Source: Chloroflexota bacterium
GTDB taxonomy: Bacteria; Chloroflexota; Anaerolineae; Anaerolineales; Anaerolineaceae
NCBI GenBank assembly: GCA_012800995.1
Contig: JAAZIH010000060.1
Span: 1 to 9,147, forward strand
Length of the DNA stretch: 9,147 nt
Direction of reading: 5' to 3'
The position numbers and the translations under genes were made by a program. This document shows positions 1 to 6,183 of the stretch, in pieces. How positions within the stretch are numbered: position 1 is the first letter of the stretch; every line of letters begins with the position of its first letter. A model generated the notes under the pieces. The model was not told the DNA's origin, did no database searches, and saw nothing but the letters and a program-made list of their open reading frames with translations.

Positions 1-1599
1 CTTGATCTCCTGGACATTCAAAAAGGATTTGTCGTACTCACTAAAATCGACCTGGTCGCCGACCCGGAATGGATTGACCTGGTTGAGATGGAATCTCAGG
101 AAGTCCTTGCCAAAACCAGCTTGAAAGACGCCCGGGTTTTGCGCGTTTCTGCCGTCACTGGTGAGGGTTTGCCGGAACTTATCCAAGCCTTAGAGGAACT
201 ACTGCAAGATCTTCCCCCCAAGGCTGATTTTAACCGCCCACGCTTGCCAGCTGACCGCGTTTTTAGCTTAACTGGTTTTGGCACCATCGCCACCGGCACC
301 CTGCTGGACGGCAGCTTTGCCATTGGCGATGAAATCGTCTGTTTACCGGATGGTAAAGCCGGACGGATTCGTGGCTTACAAAACCACAAACATAAGCTTC
401 AAAAAATCGCTCCCGGTCACCGCACCGCTATAAACATCAACGGACTGGACAAAGAAGACATCAAGCGTGGCAATGTCATCGCCAAACCAGGAAGCTACAC
501 ACCCACCACACGCCTGGACGCGCATTTCCGCCTTATCGATGACGCCTCCAAAGCCCTCAAACACAACACTGAAGTAAAAGTCTTCATTGGTAGTGCTGAA
601 ACACCCGCCCGATTGCGTCTTTTGGGTACCGAAAAGCTCAAGCAGGGCGAAAGTGCTTTTATCCAGCTCAAACTCGATAACCCCATTATCGCTGCCCGCG
701 GTGACCATTACGTCCTTCGACTGCCCTCACCGGCTGAAACCATTGGTGGCGGTGTCATTATTGATTCGCACCCAGCCCGTTTTTACCGACGTTTTGATGA
801 AGACAACCTAAGCCGTCTTCAGGAACTCCACGCCGGCAATGACAGCGATTTAGTCGTGCAGGCTCTACGCAGTTTAGGCATTGCAACCGGTAGCGAAATC
901 GTTCAAAAATCAGGACTTTCTGAAGAAAACGTCAGAAATCTCATACAAAGCCTTATCGAAGAAAACCGCATATTCGTTCTTCGAACCAGCCCGACACTAA
1001 ACAAAACCCGTCTTACCCTAAAAGAAAATTGGCAAGACTTACAATACAAAGCCATCGAATTCATCACAGATTTTCACCAGGGTCAGCCCCTGAAAGCGGG
1101 CATCACGCGCGAGAATTTACGTGCCAGTCTAAAACTAAACCAGGATAATTTCGACCTCATCATCGAGCACCTCGCCAACCAAGGCGATATTAAGGTCACA
1201 GGGCACCTCATCAAGCATCACAATCATACCGTGGTCTTCACTGAAGCACAGGAAAAACAAATCGTAGCTCTCATGGATAAATTTAAAAGCCGACCCTACA
1301 CCCCACCAGACCGTGCCGAGGCCCTTAGCCACATCGGTGAAACCCTGCTTGATGGACTTCTTGGCAGTGGTCGTTTGCTGGCAGTATCAGAAAACATCCT
1401 ACTAATGCCAGACACCTTTAAAGAAATGCAGGACTGGGTTTCTGCCACAATCAAGGCAAAAGGCAGCCTAACCATGGCAGAGTTCCGCGATCATTACCAA
1501 AACAGCCGTAAATACGCCCAAGCCATCTTAGAATATATGGATAGTTTGGGTTTCACAATCCGAAAAGGTGACATAAGAACCCTAAGGATAGTACAATAG
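1..1599 (+). CDS. selB: Selenocysteine-specific translation elongation factor SelB, 3' part (5' truncated by window)
   Basis: SelB is a GTPase that carries Sec-tRNA(Sec) to the ribosome at UGA codons marked by a SECIS hairpin. The frame is open from base 1 to the TAG at 1597-1599, giving 532 residues. SelB is usually about 600-650 aa, so the P-loop and switch regions lie upstream of the window. Visible are the G4 motif TKID (residues 14-17 of this fragment) and G5-like SAV (50-52). The domain II signature GFGTIATGTL (about 92-101) is followed by a third beta-barrel to about residue 265. The rest is a C-terminal run of winged-helix modules. The last holds SRKYAQAILEYMDSLGFT and GDIRTLRI, typical of the SelB SECIS-binding domain. 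The ATG at 88 is internal (Met30), not the start. The C-terminal extension and TKxD separate it from EF-Tu and IF2. No selenoprotein, selA or selC is visible here. Confidence 0.93.
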   Translation, partial: LDLLDIQKGFVVLTKIDLVADPEWIDLVEMESQEVLAKTSLKDARVLRVSAVTGEGLPELIQALEELLQDLPPKADFNRPRLPADRVFSLTGFGTIATGTLLDGSFAIGDEIVCLPDGKAGRIRGLQNHKHKLQKIAPGHRTAININGLDKEDIKRGNVIAKPGSYTPTTRLDAHFRLIDDASKALKHNTEVKVFIGSAETPARLRLLGTEKLKQGESAFIQLKLDNPIIAARGDHYVLRLPSPAETIGGGVIIDSHPARFYRRFDEDNLSRLQELHAGNDSDLVVQALRSLGIATGSEIVQKSGLSEENVRNLIQSLIEENRIFVLRTSPTLNKTRLTLKENWQDLQYKAIEFITDFHQGQPLKAGITRENLRASLKLNQDNFDLIIEHLANQGDIKVTGHLIKHHNHTVVFTEAQEKQIVALMDKFKSRPYTPPDRAEALSHIGETLLDGLLGSGRLLAVSENILLMPDTFKEMQDWVSATIKAKGSLTMAEFRDHYQNSRKYAQAILEYMDSLGFTIRKGDIRTLRIVQ

Positions 1600-1618
1600 A
1601 GACAGCAATAATAAACAT

Positions 1619-1624
1619 AAGGAG
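1619..1624 (+). promoter_or_regulatory. Shine-Dalgarno AAGGAG for the phosphoglycerate dehydrogenase-like gene
   Basis: AAGGAG sits 5 nt before the ATG at 1630, in the 30-bp gap after selB. It fixes the start codon and fits translation from a selB read-through transcript. Confidence 0.8.
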
Positions 1625-1629
1625 AAGCT

Positions 1630-2568
1630 ATGACATACAAAGTTTTGATTACCGATGGCCTTGAGCAAATTGGCAAGGACATCATCAACCAAGCAGGCGA
1701 AGCTATTGACAAGAAAGGCATTGAAGCCGATCAACTGCTCGCCGAAGCCCACGAATACCACGGCATGATTGTTCGCGGTCGCACCAAGGTCACTCGCCAG
1801 GTTTTCGAAGCTGCAAAGAATCTCAAAGTTGTTGGCCGCGCTGGTGTAGGGGTGGATAACATCGACCTTGAAGCCGCCAAAGAACACGGCGTTACCGTCG
1901 TCAACTGCCCCGTTGCCACCACTGTGGCTGTAGCCGAGTTAGCTTTCGGTTTAATGCTCGCTATGATTCGCCGCATCCCATATGCTGATAACGGTATGAA
2001 AAACGAAAAATGGCTCAAGAAAGAACTGATAGGCAGCGAACTCAACGGTAAAACCCTCGGCATCATTGGCTATGGCAATATCGGACGCCGTCTTGCCAAG
2101 TACGCCCAAGCCTTTGACATGAAAGTCATCTGCTACAACCGTCGCAGAGACCTTGACGAAGTGCGCTCAACTGGCGCGGAACCCGTTGAACTTGAAGACA
2201 TCTATGCCCAAAGCGATATCATCAGCCTCCATCTGCCCCTCAACGCTGATTCCAAATACATGATCAACGACGATGCTTTTGCCAAGATGAAAGACGGTGT
2301 GATGATCGTTGACGTTGCCCGTGGTGGTGTGATGGAAGAAGCCGCCCTCCTGCGCGCGCTTGAGTCTGGCAAAGTGGCTGCTGCCGCATTGGACGTTTTC
2401 GAGAAGGAACCACCCGTTGATTGGTCCGTGCCCAAGCACCCCAAGATCATCGCGGTGCCCCACATCGGTGGGCAAACCCAGGAAGCTCAGGAACGCGCCG
2501 CAGAAGACATCGCCTCTGAGGTGATGAACGTTCTGCAAGGCAAAGACCTGCGCTGGAAGATTTGCTAA
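1630..2568 (+). CDS. D-isomer-specific 2-hydroxyacid dehydrogenase, phosphoglycerate dehydrogenase-like (short form)
   Basis: This cytosolic NAD(P)-dependent oxidoreductase most likely oxidises 3-phosphoglycerate in the first step of serine synthesis. Glyoxylate or hydroxypyruvate reduction is the main alternative. The 312 residues show the substrate-side motif VGRAGVGVDNID (68-79) and the Rossmann motif GYGNIG (147-152). The family catalytic Arg (R231 in VDVARGG), Glu (E260 in FEKEPP) and His (H278 in PHIGGQT) are all present. HIGGQTQEAQ resembles the phosphoglycerate dehydrogenase subgroup. The protein stops about where the C-terminal ACT or intervening domains of long SerA would begin, so no serine-binding ACT domain is present. 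The end of the second Rossmann strand reads YNRRR (169-173), whereas NAD-specific members usually have Asp in place of N170. NADP use is therefore possible. The gene lies 30 bp behind selB and is probably co-transcribed with it. Confidence 0.85.
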   Translation: MTYKVLITDGLEQIGKDIINQAGEAIDKKGIEADQLLAEAHEYHGMIVRGRTKVTRQVFEAAKNLKVVGRAGVGVDNIDLEAAKEHGVTVVNCPVATTVAVAELAFGLMLAMIRRIPYADNGMKNEKWLKKELIGSELNGKTLGIIGYGNIGRRLAKYAQAFDMKVICYNRRRDLDEVRSTGAEPVELEDIYAQSDIISLHLPLNADSKYMINDDAFAKMKDGVMIVDVARGGVMEEAALLRALESGKVAAAALDVFEKEPPVDWSVPKHPKIIAVPHIGGQTQEAQERAAEDIASEVMNVLQGKDLRWKIC

Positions 2569-2584
2569 ATAACCCGAACTACCC

Positions 2585-2616
2585 GATAACATTCGCCTAA
2601 ACAGCGAATGTTATCC
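2585..2616 (+). terminator. Perfect 12-bp hairpin after the dehydrogenase gene; terminator or attenuator
   Basis: GATAACATTCGC (2585-2596) pairs perfectly with GCGAATGTTATC (2604-2615) across a 7-nt loop. The stem begins 16 nt after the TAA stop. It is followed by CTTTAAGAGACTTTTT, so the U-tract is weak and interrupted. It most likely ends or attenuates the selB-serA transcript. The next gene begins only 27 nt later, so partial read-through or an mRNA-stabilising role is also possible. Confidence 0.6.
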
Positions 2617-2631
2617 TTTAAGAGACTTTTT

Positions 2632-2636
2632 AAGGA
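2632..2636 (+). promoter_or_regulatory. Shine-Dalgarno AAGGA for the M32 carboxypeptidase
   Basis: AAGGA lies 6 nt before the ATG at 2643, just after the hairpin at 2585-2615. It supports the chosen start. Confidence 0.7.
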
Positions 2637-2642
2637 CAAACC

Positions 2643-4151
2643 ATGACATTTGAAGAAAAACTCAAAACTTTTCGCGACTATTACGCCACAACCTTAGAGC
2701 TGGGTGGTATTCAAGGACTTTTGGGATGGGACCAACTCACCTATATGCCCGTGGGAGCCATGCAGTCGCGTGGTGAGCAGCTCCAGGCATTGGGTGGCAT
2801 CCTTTACGACCGCGGCACCAGTCCCGAATATGGACAGCTCATCGCTGATCTGGTAGCTGAAATCCCGGACCTGGATGCGGATGAACCCACCGCCCGCGAA
2901 CTCAAACTCGCCAAACGCAATTACGAGCAATCCACCAAAGTTCCCAAAGATAAGATGATGGAGCTCATCATGACCACCAGCGTGGCGCAAGGCGTTTGGC
3001 AAAAAGCCAAGGAAGAAAACGACTTCGCCGCTTTCCAACCCCATTTGCAAAAAATTCTTGAGCTCAATTTAGAATTGGTGGAATACTTCAAACCTTACGA
3101 CCACCCCTACGATGCTCTGGCAGATCAATTTGAGCCCGGCTTGAAAACTGCCCGGGTTAAAGAAATCTTTGGCGCTTTGCGACCCCGCCAGGTTGAACTC
3201 ATTCAAGCCATTGGAGAACGCCCTCAGCCTGAAACTGATTTCCTTTTCAAGCGTTATCCCCTCGATTTGCAACGCAAAATCAACCAGTATTTCGCTACCA
3301 AGCAGGGTTTTGACTGGACACGCGGCAGACTGGACGAATCAGCTCATCCCTTCACCACCAACTTTGGTATGGACGACGTGCGCCTCACCACCAACTACGA
3401 CGAATTTAACGCCATGGACGCGCTTTTTAGCACTATGCACGAAGCTGGCCACGGTCTGTATGAATTGGGCATCAGCAAAGCCTATAAAGGCACCACCATC
3501 GGCGGCACATCCTCCATGGCACTGCACGAATCCCAATCGCGCCTTTGGGAAAATCTCGTTGGCAGATCCAAAGCCTTTTGGTCCCACTTTTACCCGACCT
3601 TCCAGGCTTTCTTTAGTGAGCATCTCGCCGATGTCAGCCTGGATACATTCTACAAAGCGATTAACAAAGTCAGCCCATCGCTCATCCGCACCGAAGCCGA
3701 TGAAGCCACCTATAACCTGCACATTATGTTACGCTTTGAAATTGAACTGGGCATGATTGAAGGGCAGATTGCCACAAAAGACCTGCCCGAAATCTGGAAT
3801 GAGAAAATGCGTGACTATTTGGGTGTTGTGCCCAGCAACGATACAACCGGTGTCCTGCAGGACGTGCACTGGTCAGGTGGTATGATTGGTTACTTCCCCA
3901 GCTACGCGATTGGCAACCTGATTGCCTCACAATGGTGGCATCAATTGATTAAAGACCAGCCCAATACGATCGATGAAATTGCCTCCGGCAATCTTGCCAA
4001 TATCTTAGCCTGGCTGCGCGAAAAAGTGCACCAGCATGGCAGCCGTTACGACTCAATGGAGCTTGTCAAGCGCGTAACCGGCGAGCCCCTGAACCCCGAT
4101 TACTACATGAACTATCTTAACGAAAAATACAGCGAGATTTACGAACTGTAG
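2643..4151 (+). CDS. Thermostable carboxypeptidase Taq-type metallopeptidase (family M32)
   Basis: This zinc-type metallocarboxypeptidase releases C-terminal amino acids from peptides, probably in cytosolic peptide turnover, as no signal peptide is present. Its 502 residues match the usual ~500 aa of M32. The family's ordered motifs are all present: HPF (235-237), DVRLT (245-249) and the HEAGH metal and catalytic motif (266-270). The third ligand E296 lies in HESQS, followed by IRTEADEATY (348-357) and GVLQDVHW (403-410). Spacing from HEXXH to the third ligand equals that of Thermus aquaticus carboxypeptidase, as I recall it. The N-terminal YYATTLELGGIQGLLGWDQLTYMP is also typical. The start is fixed by AAGGA 6 nt upstream. 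The gene is followed within 30 nt by a strong terminator, so it is the last gene of its transcript. Its promoter, if separate from selB-serA, would have to lie in the short gap around the 2585-2615 hairpin. Confidence 0.95.
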   Translation: MTFEEKLKTFRDYYATTLELGGIQGLLGWDQLTYMPVGAMQSRGEQLQALGGILYDRGTSPEYGQLIADLVAEIPDLDADEPTARELKLAKRNYEQSTKVPKDKMMELIMTTSVAQGVWQKAKEENDFAAFQPHLQKILELNLELVEYFKPYDHPYDALADQFEPGLKTARVKEIFGALRPRQVELIQAIGERPQPETDFLFKRYPLDLQRKINQYFATKQGFDWTRGRLDESAHPFTTNFGMDDVRLTTNYDEFNAMDALFSTMHEAGHGLYELGISKAYKGTTIGGTSSMALHESQSRLWENLVGRSKAFWSHFYPTFQAFFSEHLADVSLDTFYKAINKVSPSLIRTEADEATYNLHIMLRFEIELGMIEGQIATKDLPEIWNEKMRDYLGVVPSNDTTGVLQDVHWSGGMIGYFPSYAIGNLIASQWWHQLIKDQPNTIDEIASGNLANILAWLREKVHQHGSRYDSMELVKRVTGEPLNPDYYMNYLNEKYSEIYEL

Positions 4152-4177
4152 TTTTTTAGAATCAGGTGTTTTTCAAG

Positions 4178-4214
4178 AAAAGGTGACGTGGTTTATACTG
4201 CGTCACTTTTTTTT
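4178..4214 (+). terminator. Rho-independent terminator, carboxypeptidase end; likely bidirectional
   Basis: The AAAAGGTGACG arm (4178-4188) pairs with CGTCACTTTTT (4201-4211) with one G-U pair and a 12-nt loop. Eight T follow the GC core (4207-4214). Read on the minus strand the same stem is followed by CTTTTC, so it can also stop the convergent acetyltransferase gene ending at 4231. Confidence 0.85.
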
Positions 4215-4230
4215 ACTCATGATTCAAAAT

Positions 4231-4737
4231 TCATTTATCCTGATTATTTTCAAGCACCATTTCCAGTTCTATCAATTTACCACCTGGCACAGCCTGTTCC
4301 AGCTTTTTTCCTGTAAAAACAAAACCTCTCTCACGGTAAAACCGAATCGCTTTTTCATTACCATCCAGGACGAATAAAACAACCGGACCAGAAGGCAACA
4401 TTTCAAGACATCGTTCCAGCAGCGCGGAGCCAATGCCATGCATTTGAAAATCTTTTAGGATATACAAAGCCATAATCTCAGAAGAAGGCTGTATGCTCGC
4501 AAAAGTTCTGGCCTCTGGGAGATAACAGGCATATCCCACTACTTCACCACTCACCATGGCGACAAATGTGTTTTTTGGATAAGCAAAGGCCATTGTCCTG
4601 CATTGTTCCAGGCTGTGCATCTCCAAAAATGCCTGCGGAATTAAGTCAGCATAGCTCTCTTTCCAGGAGATGAAGTGAACACTGGCTTTCCCGTTTAATT
4701 CCTGCTCGGTTAGAGCTTCATTAATTACAAATTCCAT
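4231..4737 (-). CDS. GNAT-family N-acetyltransferase
   Basis: This protein transfers acetyl from acetyl-CoA to an unknown amine: a protein N-terminus, small metabolite or drug. The 168 residues form one GNAT domain. Residues 25-40 (WKESYADLIPQAFLE) are the typical N-terminal helix region. The acetyl-CoA pyrophosphate loop of motif A is QMHGIGSA (98-105), and motif B is GNEKAIRFYRERGF (126-139) with Y134 as a candidate general acid. The start chosen is ATG at 4737, because AGGTGA lies 5 nt upstream on the minus strand. A GTG at 4746 would add three residues, but that codon lies inside the ribosome binding site. The gene is transcribed away from perR and converges on the carboxypeptidase. Nothing in the neighbourhood indicates its substrate. 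Confidence 0.85.
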   Translation of the reverse strand: MEFVINEALTEQELNGKASVHFISWKESYADLIPQAFLEMHSLEQCRTMAFAYPKNTFVAMVSGEVVGYACYLPEARTFASIQPSSEIMALYILKDFQMHGIGSALLERCLEMLPSGPVVLFVLDGNEKAIRFYRERGFVFTGKKLEQAVPGGKLIELEMVLENNQDK

Positions 4738-4742
4738 ATTGG

Positions 4743-4748
4743 TCACCT
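4743..4748 (-). promoter_or_regulatory. Shine-Dalgarno AGGTGA deciding the GNAT start
   Basis: On the minus strand AAAGGTGA precedes the ATG at 4737 by 5 nt. The upstream GTG candidate start overlaps this element, so the ATG is preferred. Confidence 0.65.
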
Positions 4749-4843
4749 TTTATCAGTTCCCGGAACATCATTCAGTATTACTTTTAGCTTATCCATATTT
4801 TATCAAAAGCCTAAAGAACTCACCGTTTTGTATAAGCTTTAAT

Positions 4844-4872
4844 TTGAATAGGCTATCATTCTTATTTAGAAT
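4844..4872 (+). promoter_or_regulatory. Candidate sigma-70-type promoter for the perR-prx operon
   Basis: A -35-like TTGAAT (4844-4849) and a -10-like TAGAAT (4867-4872) are separated by exactly 17 nt. Transcription would start near 4879, leaving only about 9 nt before the perR ATG. An alternative -10, TATAAA (4876-4881), would put the start at the ATG itself but lacks a good -35. The region 4738-4887 is AT-rich and holds both divergent promoters. I could not pick a convincing one for the acetyltransferase. Confidence 0.55.
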
Positions 4873-4880
4873 AATTATAA
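4866..4880 (+). promoter_or_regulatory. PerR box (operator) over the perR promoter
   Basis: TTAGAATAATTATAA matches the Bacillus-type PerR box TTATAATnATTATAA at 14 of 15 positions, including the free central base. The symmetry extends to 4861-4885, with 11 of 12 bases matching between the two arms. It covers the -10-like TAGAAT and ends 7 nt before the perR ATG, so bound repressor should block transcription of perR and the peroxiredoxin behind it. Confidence 0.75.
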
Positions 4881-4887
4881 ATAAGTT

Positions 4888-5358
4888 ATGGAACACACAA
4901 CACACAGCTCACTCAAAGAATTGCTCAATAAGCCCACTCTGCGCAAAACCGCACAACGGCAGGCTATTTACGACTACCTCATTGCCAGCTGCGAACATCC
5001 CAGCGCGGAAGACATCTACCAGGCACTTAAACCACAGCATCCAACGCTTTCTTTAGCCACTGTGTACAACACTCTAACGCTTTTGGTTGATGCTGGCCTG
5101 GTAACCCCCTTGGGCACCATTGGCGACAATAAAACCCAGTATGACGCGAACCTGCATCCCCATTTGCACCTTTACTGTAGCAAATGCAAAACTTTCATGG
5201 ATCTCGACACCCCCCTGCTTGAAGACATGAAAGCCTTCGTTATCGAACAAAGCGACTTTGATATCATCAACAGTCGCCACATTTATCAGGGCATTTGCCC
5301 CAACTGTAAAACGACTTCGGTCACAGCTAAAAATACTAATCAAAATAAGACCATATAA
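4888..5358 (+). CDS. perR: Peroxide-responsive Fur-family repressor PerR
   Basis: PerR is a dimeric metal-dependent repressor that loses DNA binding when H2O2 oxidises its metal-site histidines. The 156 residues show the winged-helix N-terminal domain with SLATVYNTLTLLVDAGLV (55-72). The structural zinc site is C97xxC100 plus C137xxC140. All five regulatory ligands known from B. subtilis PerR appear at matching spacing: H37, D86, H92, H94 and D105. Asp at 105, where Fur has Glu, supports PerR over Fur or Zur. The PerR box on its promoter and the peroxidase gene behind it agree. No Shine-Dalgarno is visible before the ATG, and a -10-like element lies within 15 nt, so the mRNA is probably leaderless or nearly so. 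The TAA stop overlaps the Shine-Dalgarno of the next gene. Confidence 0.9.
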   Translation: MEHTTHSSLKELLNKPTLRKTAQRQAIYDYLIASCEHPSAEDIYQALKPQHPTLSLATVYNTLTLLVDAGLVTPLGTIGDNKTQYDANLHPHLHLYCSKCKTFMDLDTPLLEDMKAFVIEQSDFDIINSRHIYQGICPNCKTTSVTAKNTNQNKTI

Positions 5359-5362
5359 GGAG
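5357..5362 (+). promoter_or_regulatory. Shine-Dalgarno AAGGAG of the peroxiredoxin, overlapping the perR stop
   Basis: AAGGAG begins within the perR TAA (5356-5358) and lies 6 nt before the ATG at 5369. It fixes the peroxiredoxin start and shows tight coupling. It also argues against the in-frame upstream ATG at 5258, which is inside perR. Confidence 0.85.
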
Positions 5363-5368
5363 AAAACT

Positions 5369-6079
5369 ATGGAAAACAACGAAACCATCCAACGCATGCC
5401 AATGATTGGCGATCCCGCCCCAGAATTCAAAGCCAAAACAACCCAGGGCGATATTAACTTCCCCTCAGATTACGCCGGACAATGGGTCATCCTTTTCAGC
5501 CATCCCGCTGACTTTACCCCCGTTTGTACCAGCGAATTCATCAGCTTTGCCGTTCTCGAAGAAGAATTTGCCAGGCTCAACACCAAATTAGTTGGTCTCT
5601 CGGTTGACGGTCTCATGAGCCACATCGCCTGGCTGCGCACCATCAAAGAGAAAATCGAGTTCAACGGTCACAAGAACGTGGAAGTCAAGTTCCCCTTGAT
5701 TGATGACATCAGCATGAACGTTGCCAAGAAGTACGGCATGATTATGCCCAACGCCGCTTCCACCCAGGCGGTGCGCGCTGTCTTCGTGATTGACCCTAAG
5801 GGCATCGTTCGCGCCATCATCTACTACCCACTTTCAACCGGGCGCAACTTTGACGAACTCATCCGCTTGGTTCAGGCGCTCCAAACTGCCGACGCTTTCG
5901 GTGTGGCAACCCCCGCTGATTGGCGCCCAGGCGACGACATCATCGTTCCACCTCCCGGCTCCTGTGGTGTAGCTAACCAACGCATGGCTGGCGAAGCAGA
6001 TATGGATTGCCAGGATTGGTTCTTCTGCCGCCGTCCGATTGCCAAGGAAGAAATCTTTAGCAAGATTCACAAAGAATAA
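5369..6079 (+). CDS. Peroxiredoxin, Prx6 family (archaeal-type with C-terminal resolving cysteine)
   Basis: This cytosolic thiol peroxidase reduces H2O2 and organic hydroperoxides. The 236 residues carry the PxxxTxxC active site as PADFTPVC (46-53), with peroxidatic C53. Conserved arginines lie at 136 and 148 (TQAVRAVFVIDPKGIVR). The long C-terminal extension (about 170-236) marks the Prx6 class. Further cysteines are C199, C214 and C220. The DCQDWFFC motif (213-220) matches the Cys pair, six residues apart, described in the archaeal Aeropyrum peroxiredoxin. There the second Cys of the pair resolves the disulfide. A 2-Cys mechanism is therefore likely although many Prx6 proteins are 1-Cys. 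The gene starts 10 nt after perR and should be derepressed with it by peroxide. The reductant is not encoded nearby. Confidence 0.93.
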   Translation: MENNETIQRMPMIGDPAPEFKAKTTQGDINFPSDYAGQWVILFSHPADFTPVCTSEFISFAVLEEEFARLNTKLVGLSVDGLMSHIAWLRTIKEKIEFNGHKNVEVKFPLIDDISMNVAKKYGMIMPNAASTQAVRAVFVIDPKGIVRAIIYYPLSTGRNFDELIRLVQALQTADAFGVATPADWRPGDDIIVPPPGSCGVANQRMAGEADMDCQDWFFCRRPIAKEEIFSKIHKE

Positions 6080-6124
6080 TCTTGAAACCCCAATAAAGCT
6101 TAGCTAATACGCCAAAGTACTAAC

Positions 6125-6164
6125 AAAAAACTGACCACTCGAAACCCGGGTGGTCAGTTCGTTT
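6125..6164. terminator. Bidirectional terminator between peroxiredoxin and L,D-transpeptidase
   Basis: AACTGACCAC (6129-6138) pairs perfectly with GTGGTCAGTT (6150-6159) around an 11-nt loop. Flanking A6 on the left gives a T-run on the minus strand, so it best serves the transpeptidase gene. On the plus strand CGTTTAAAT follows, a weaker tail that can end the perR-prx mRNA. Confidence 0.8.
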
Positions 6165-6183
6165 AAATAACAAAAAGGAGAAT

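Noticed and set aside
3169..3756. 195-codon open frame inside the carboxypeptidase gene
   Set aside because: It lies in a shifted frame of a full-length M32 gene with all family motifs intact, and its residue composition is skewed as expected for a shadow frame.
4808..4854. Inverted repeat AGCCTA / TAGGCT upstream of perR
   Set aside because: Six-base arms 35 nt apart are expected by chance and match no operator I know.
5258..5368. N-terminal extension of the peroxiredoxin frame to an ATG at 5258
   Set aside because: The extension lies entirely in an alternate frame of perR. The ATG at 5369 has a strong AAGGAG and starts right at the normal Prx6 N-terminus.
6061..6084. Inverted repeat CAAGATT / AATCTTG around the peroxiredoxin stop codon
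   Set aside because: It is AT-rich, only 7 bp, and not followed by a T-run. The stronger hairpin at 6129-6159 is a better terminator.
6173..6183. AAAAAGGAGAAT on the plus strand, a good Shine-Dalgarno
   Set aside because: No start codon follows at usable distance and the sequence runs antisense into the end of the transpeptidase gene. It is treated as chance.
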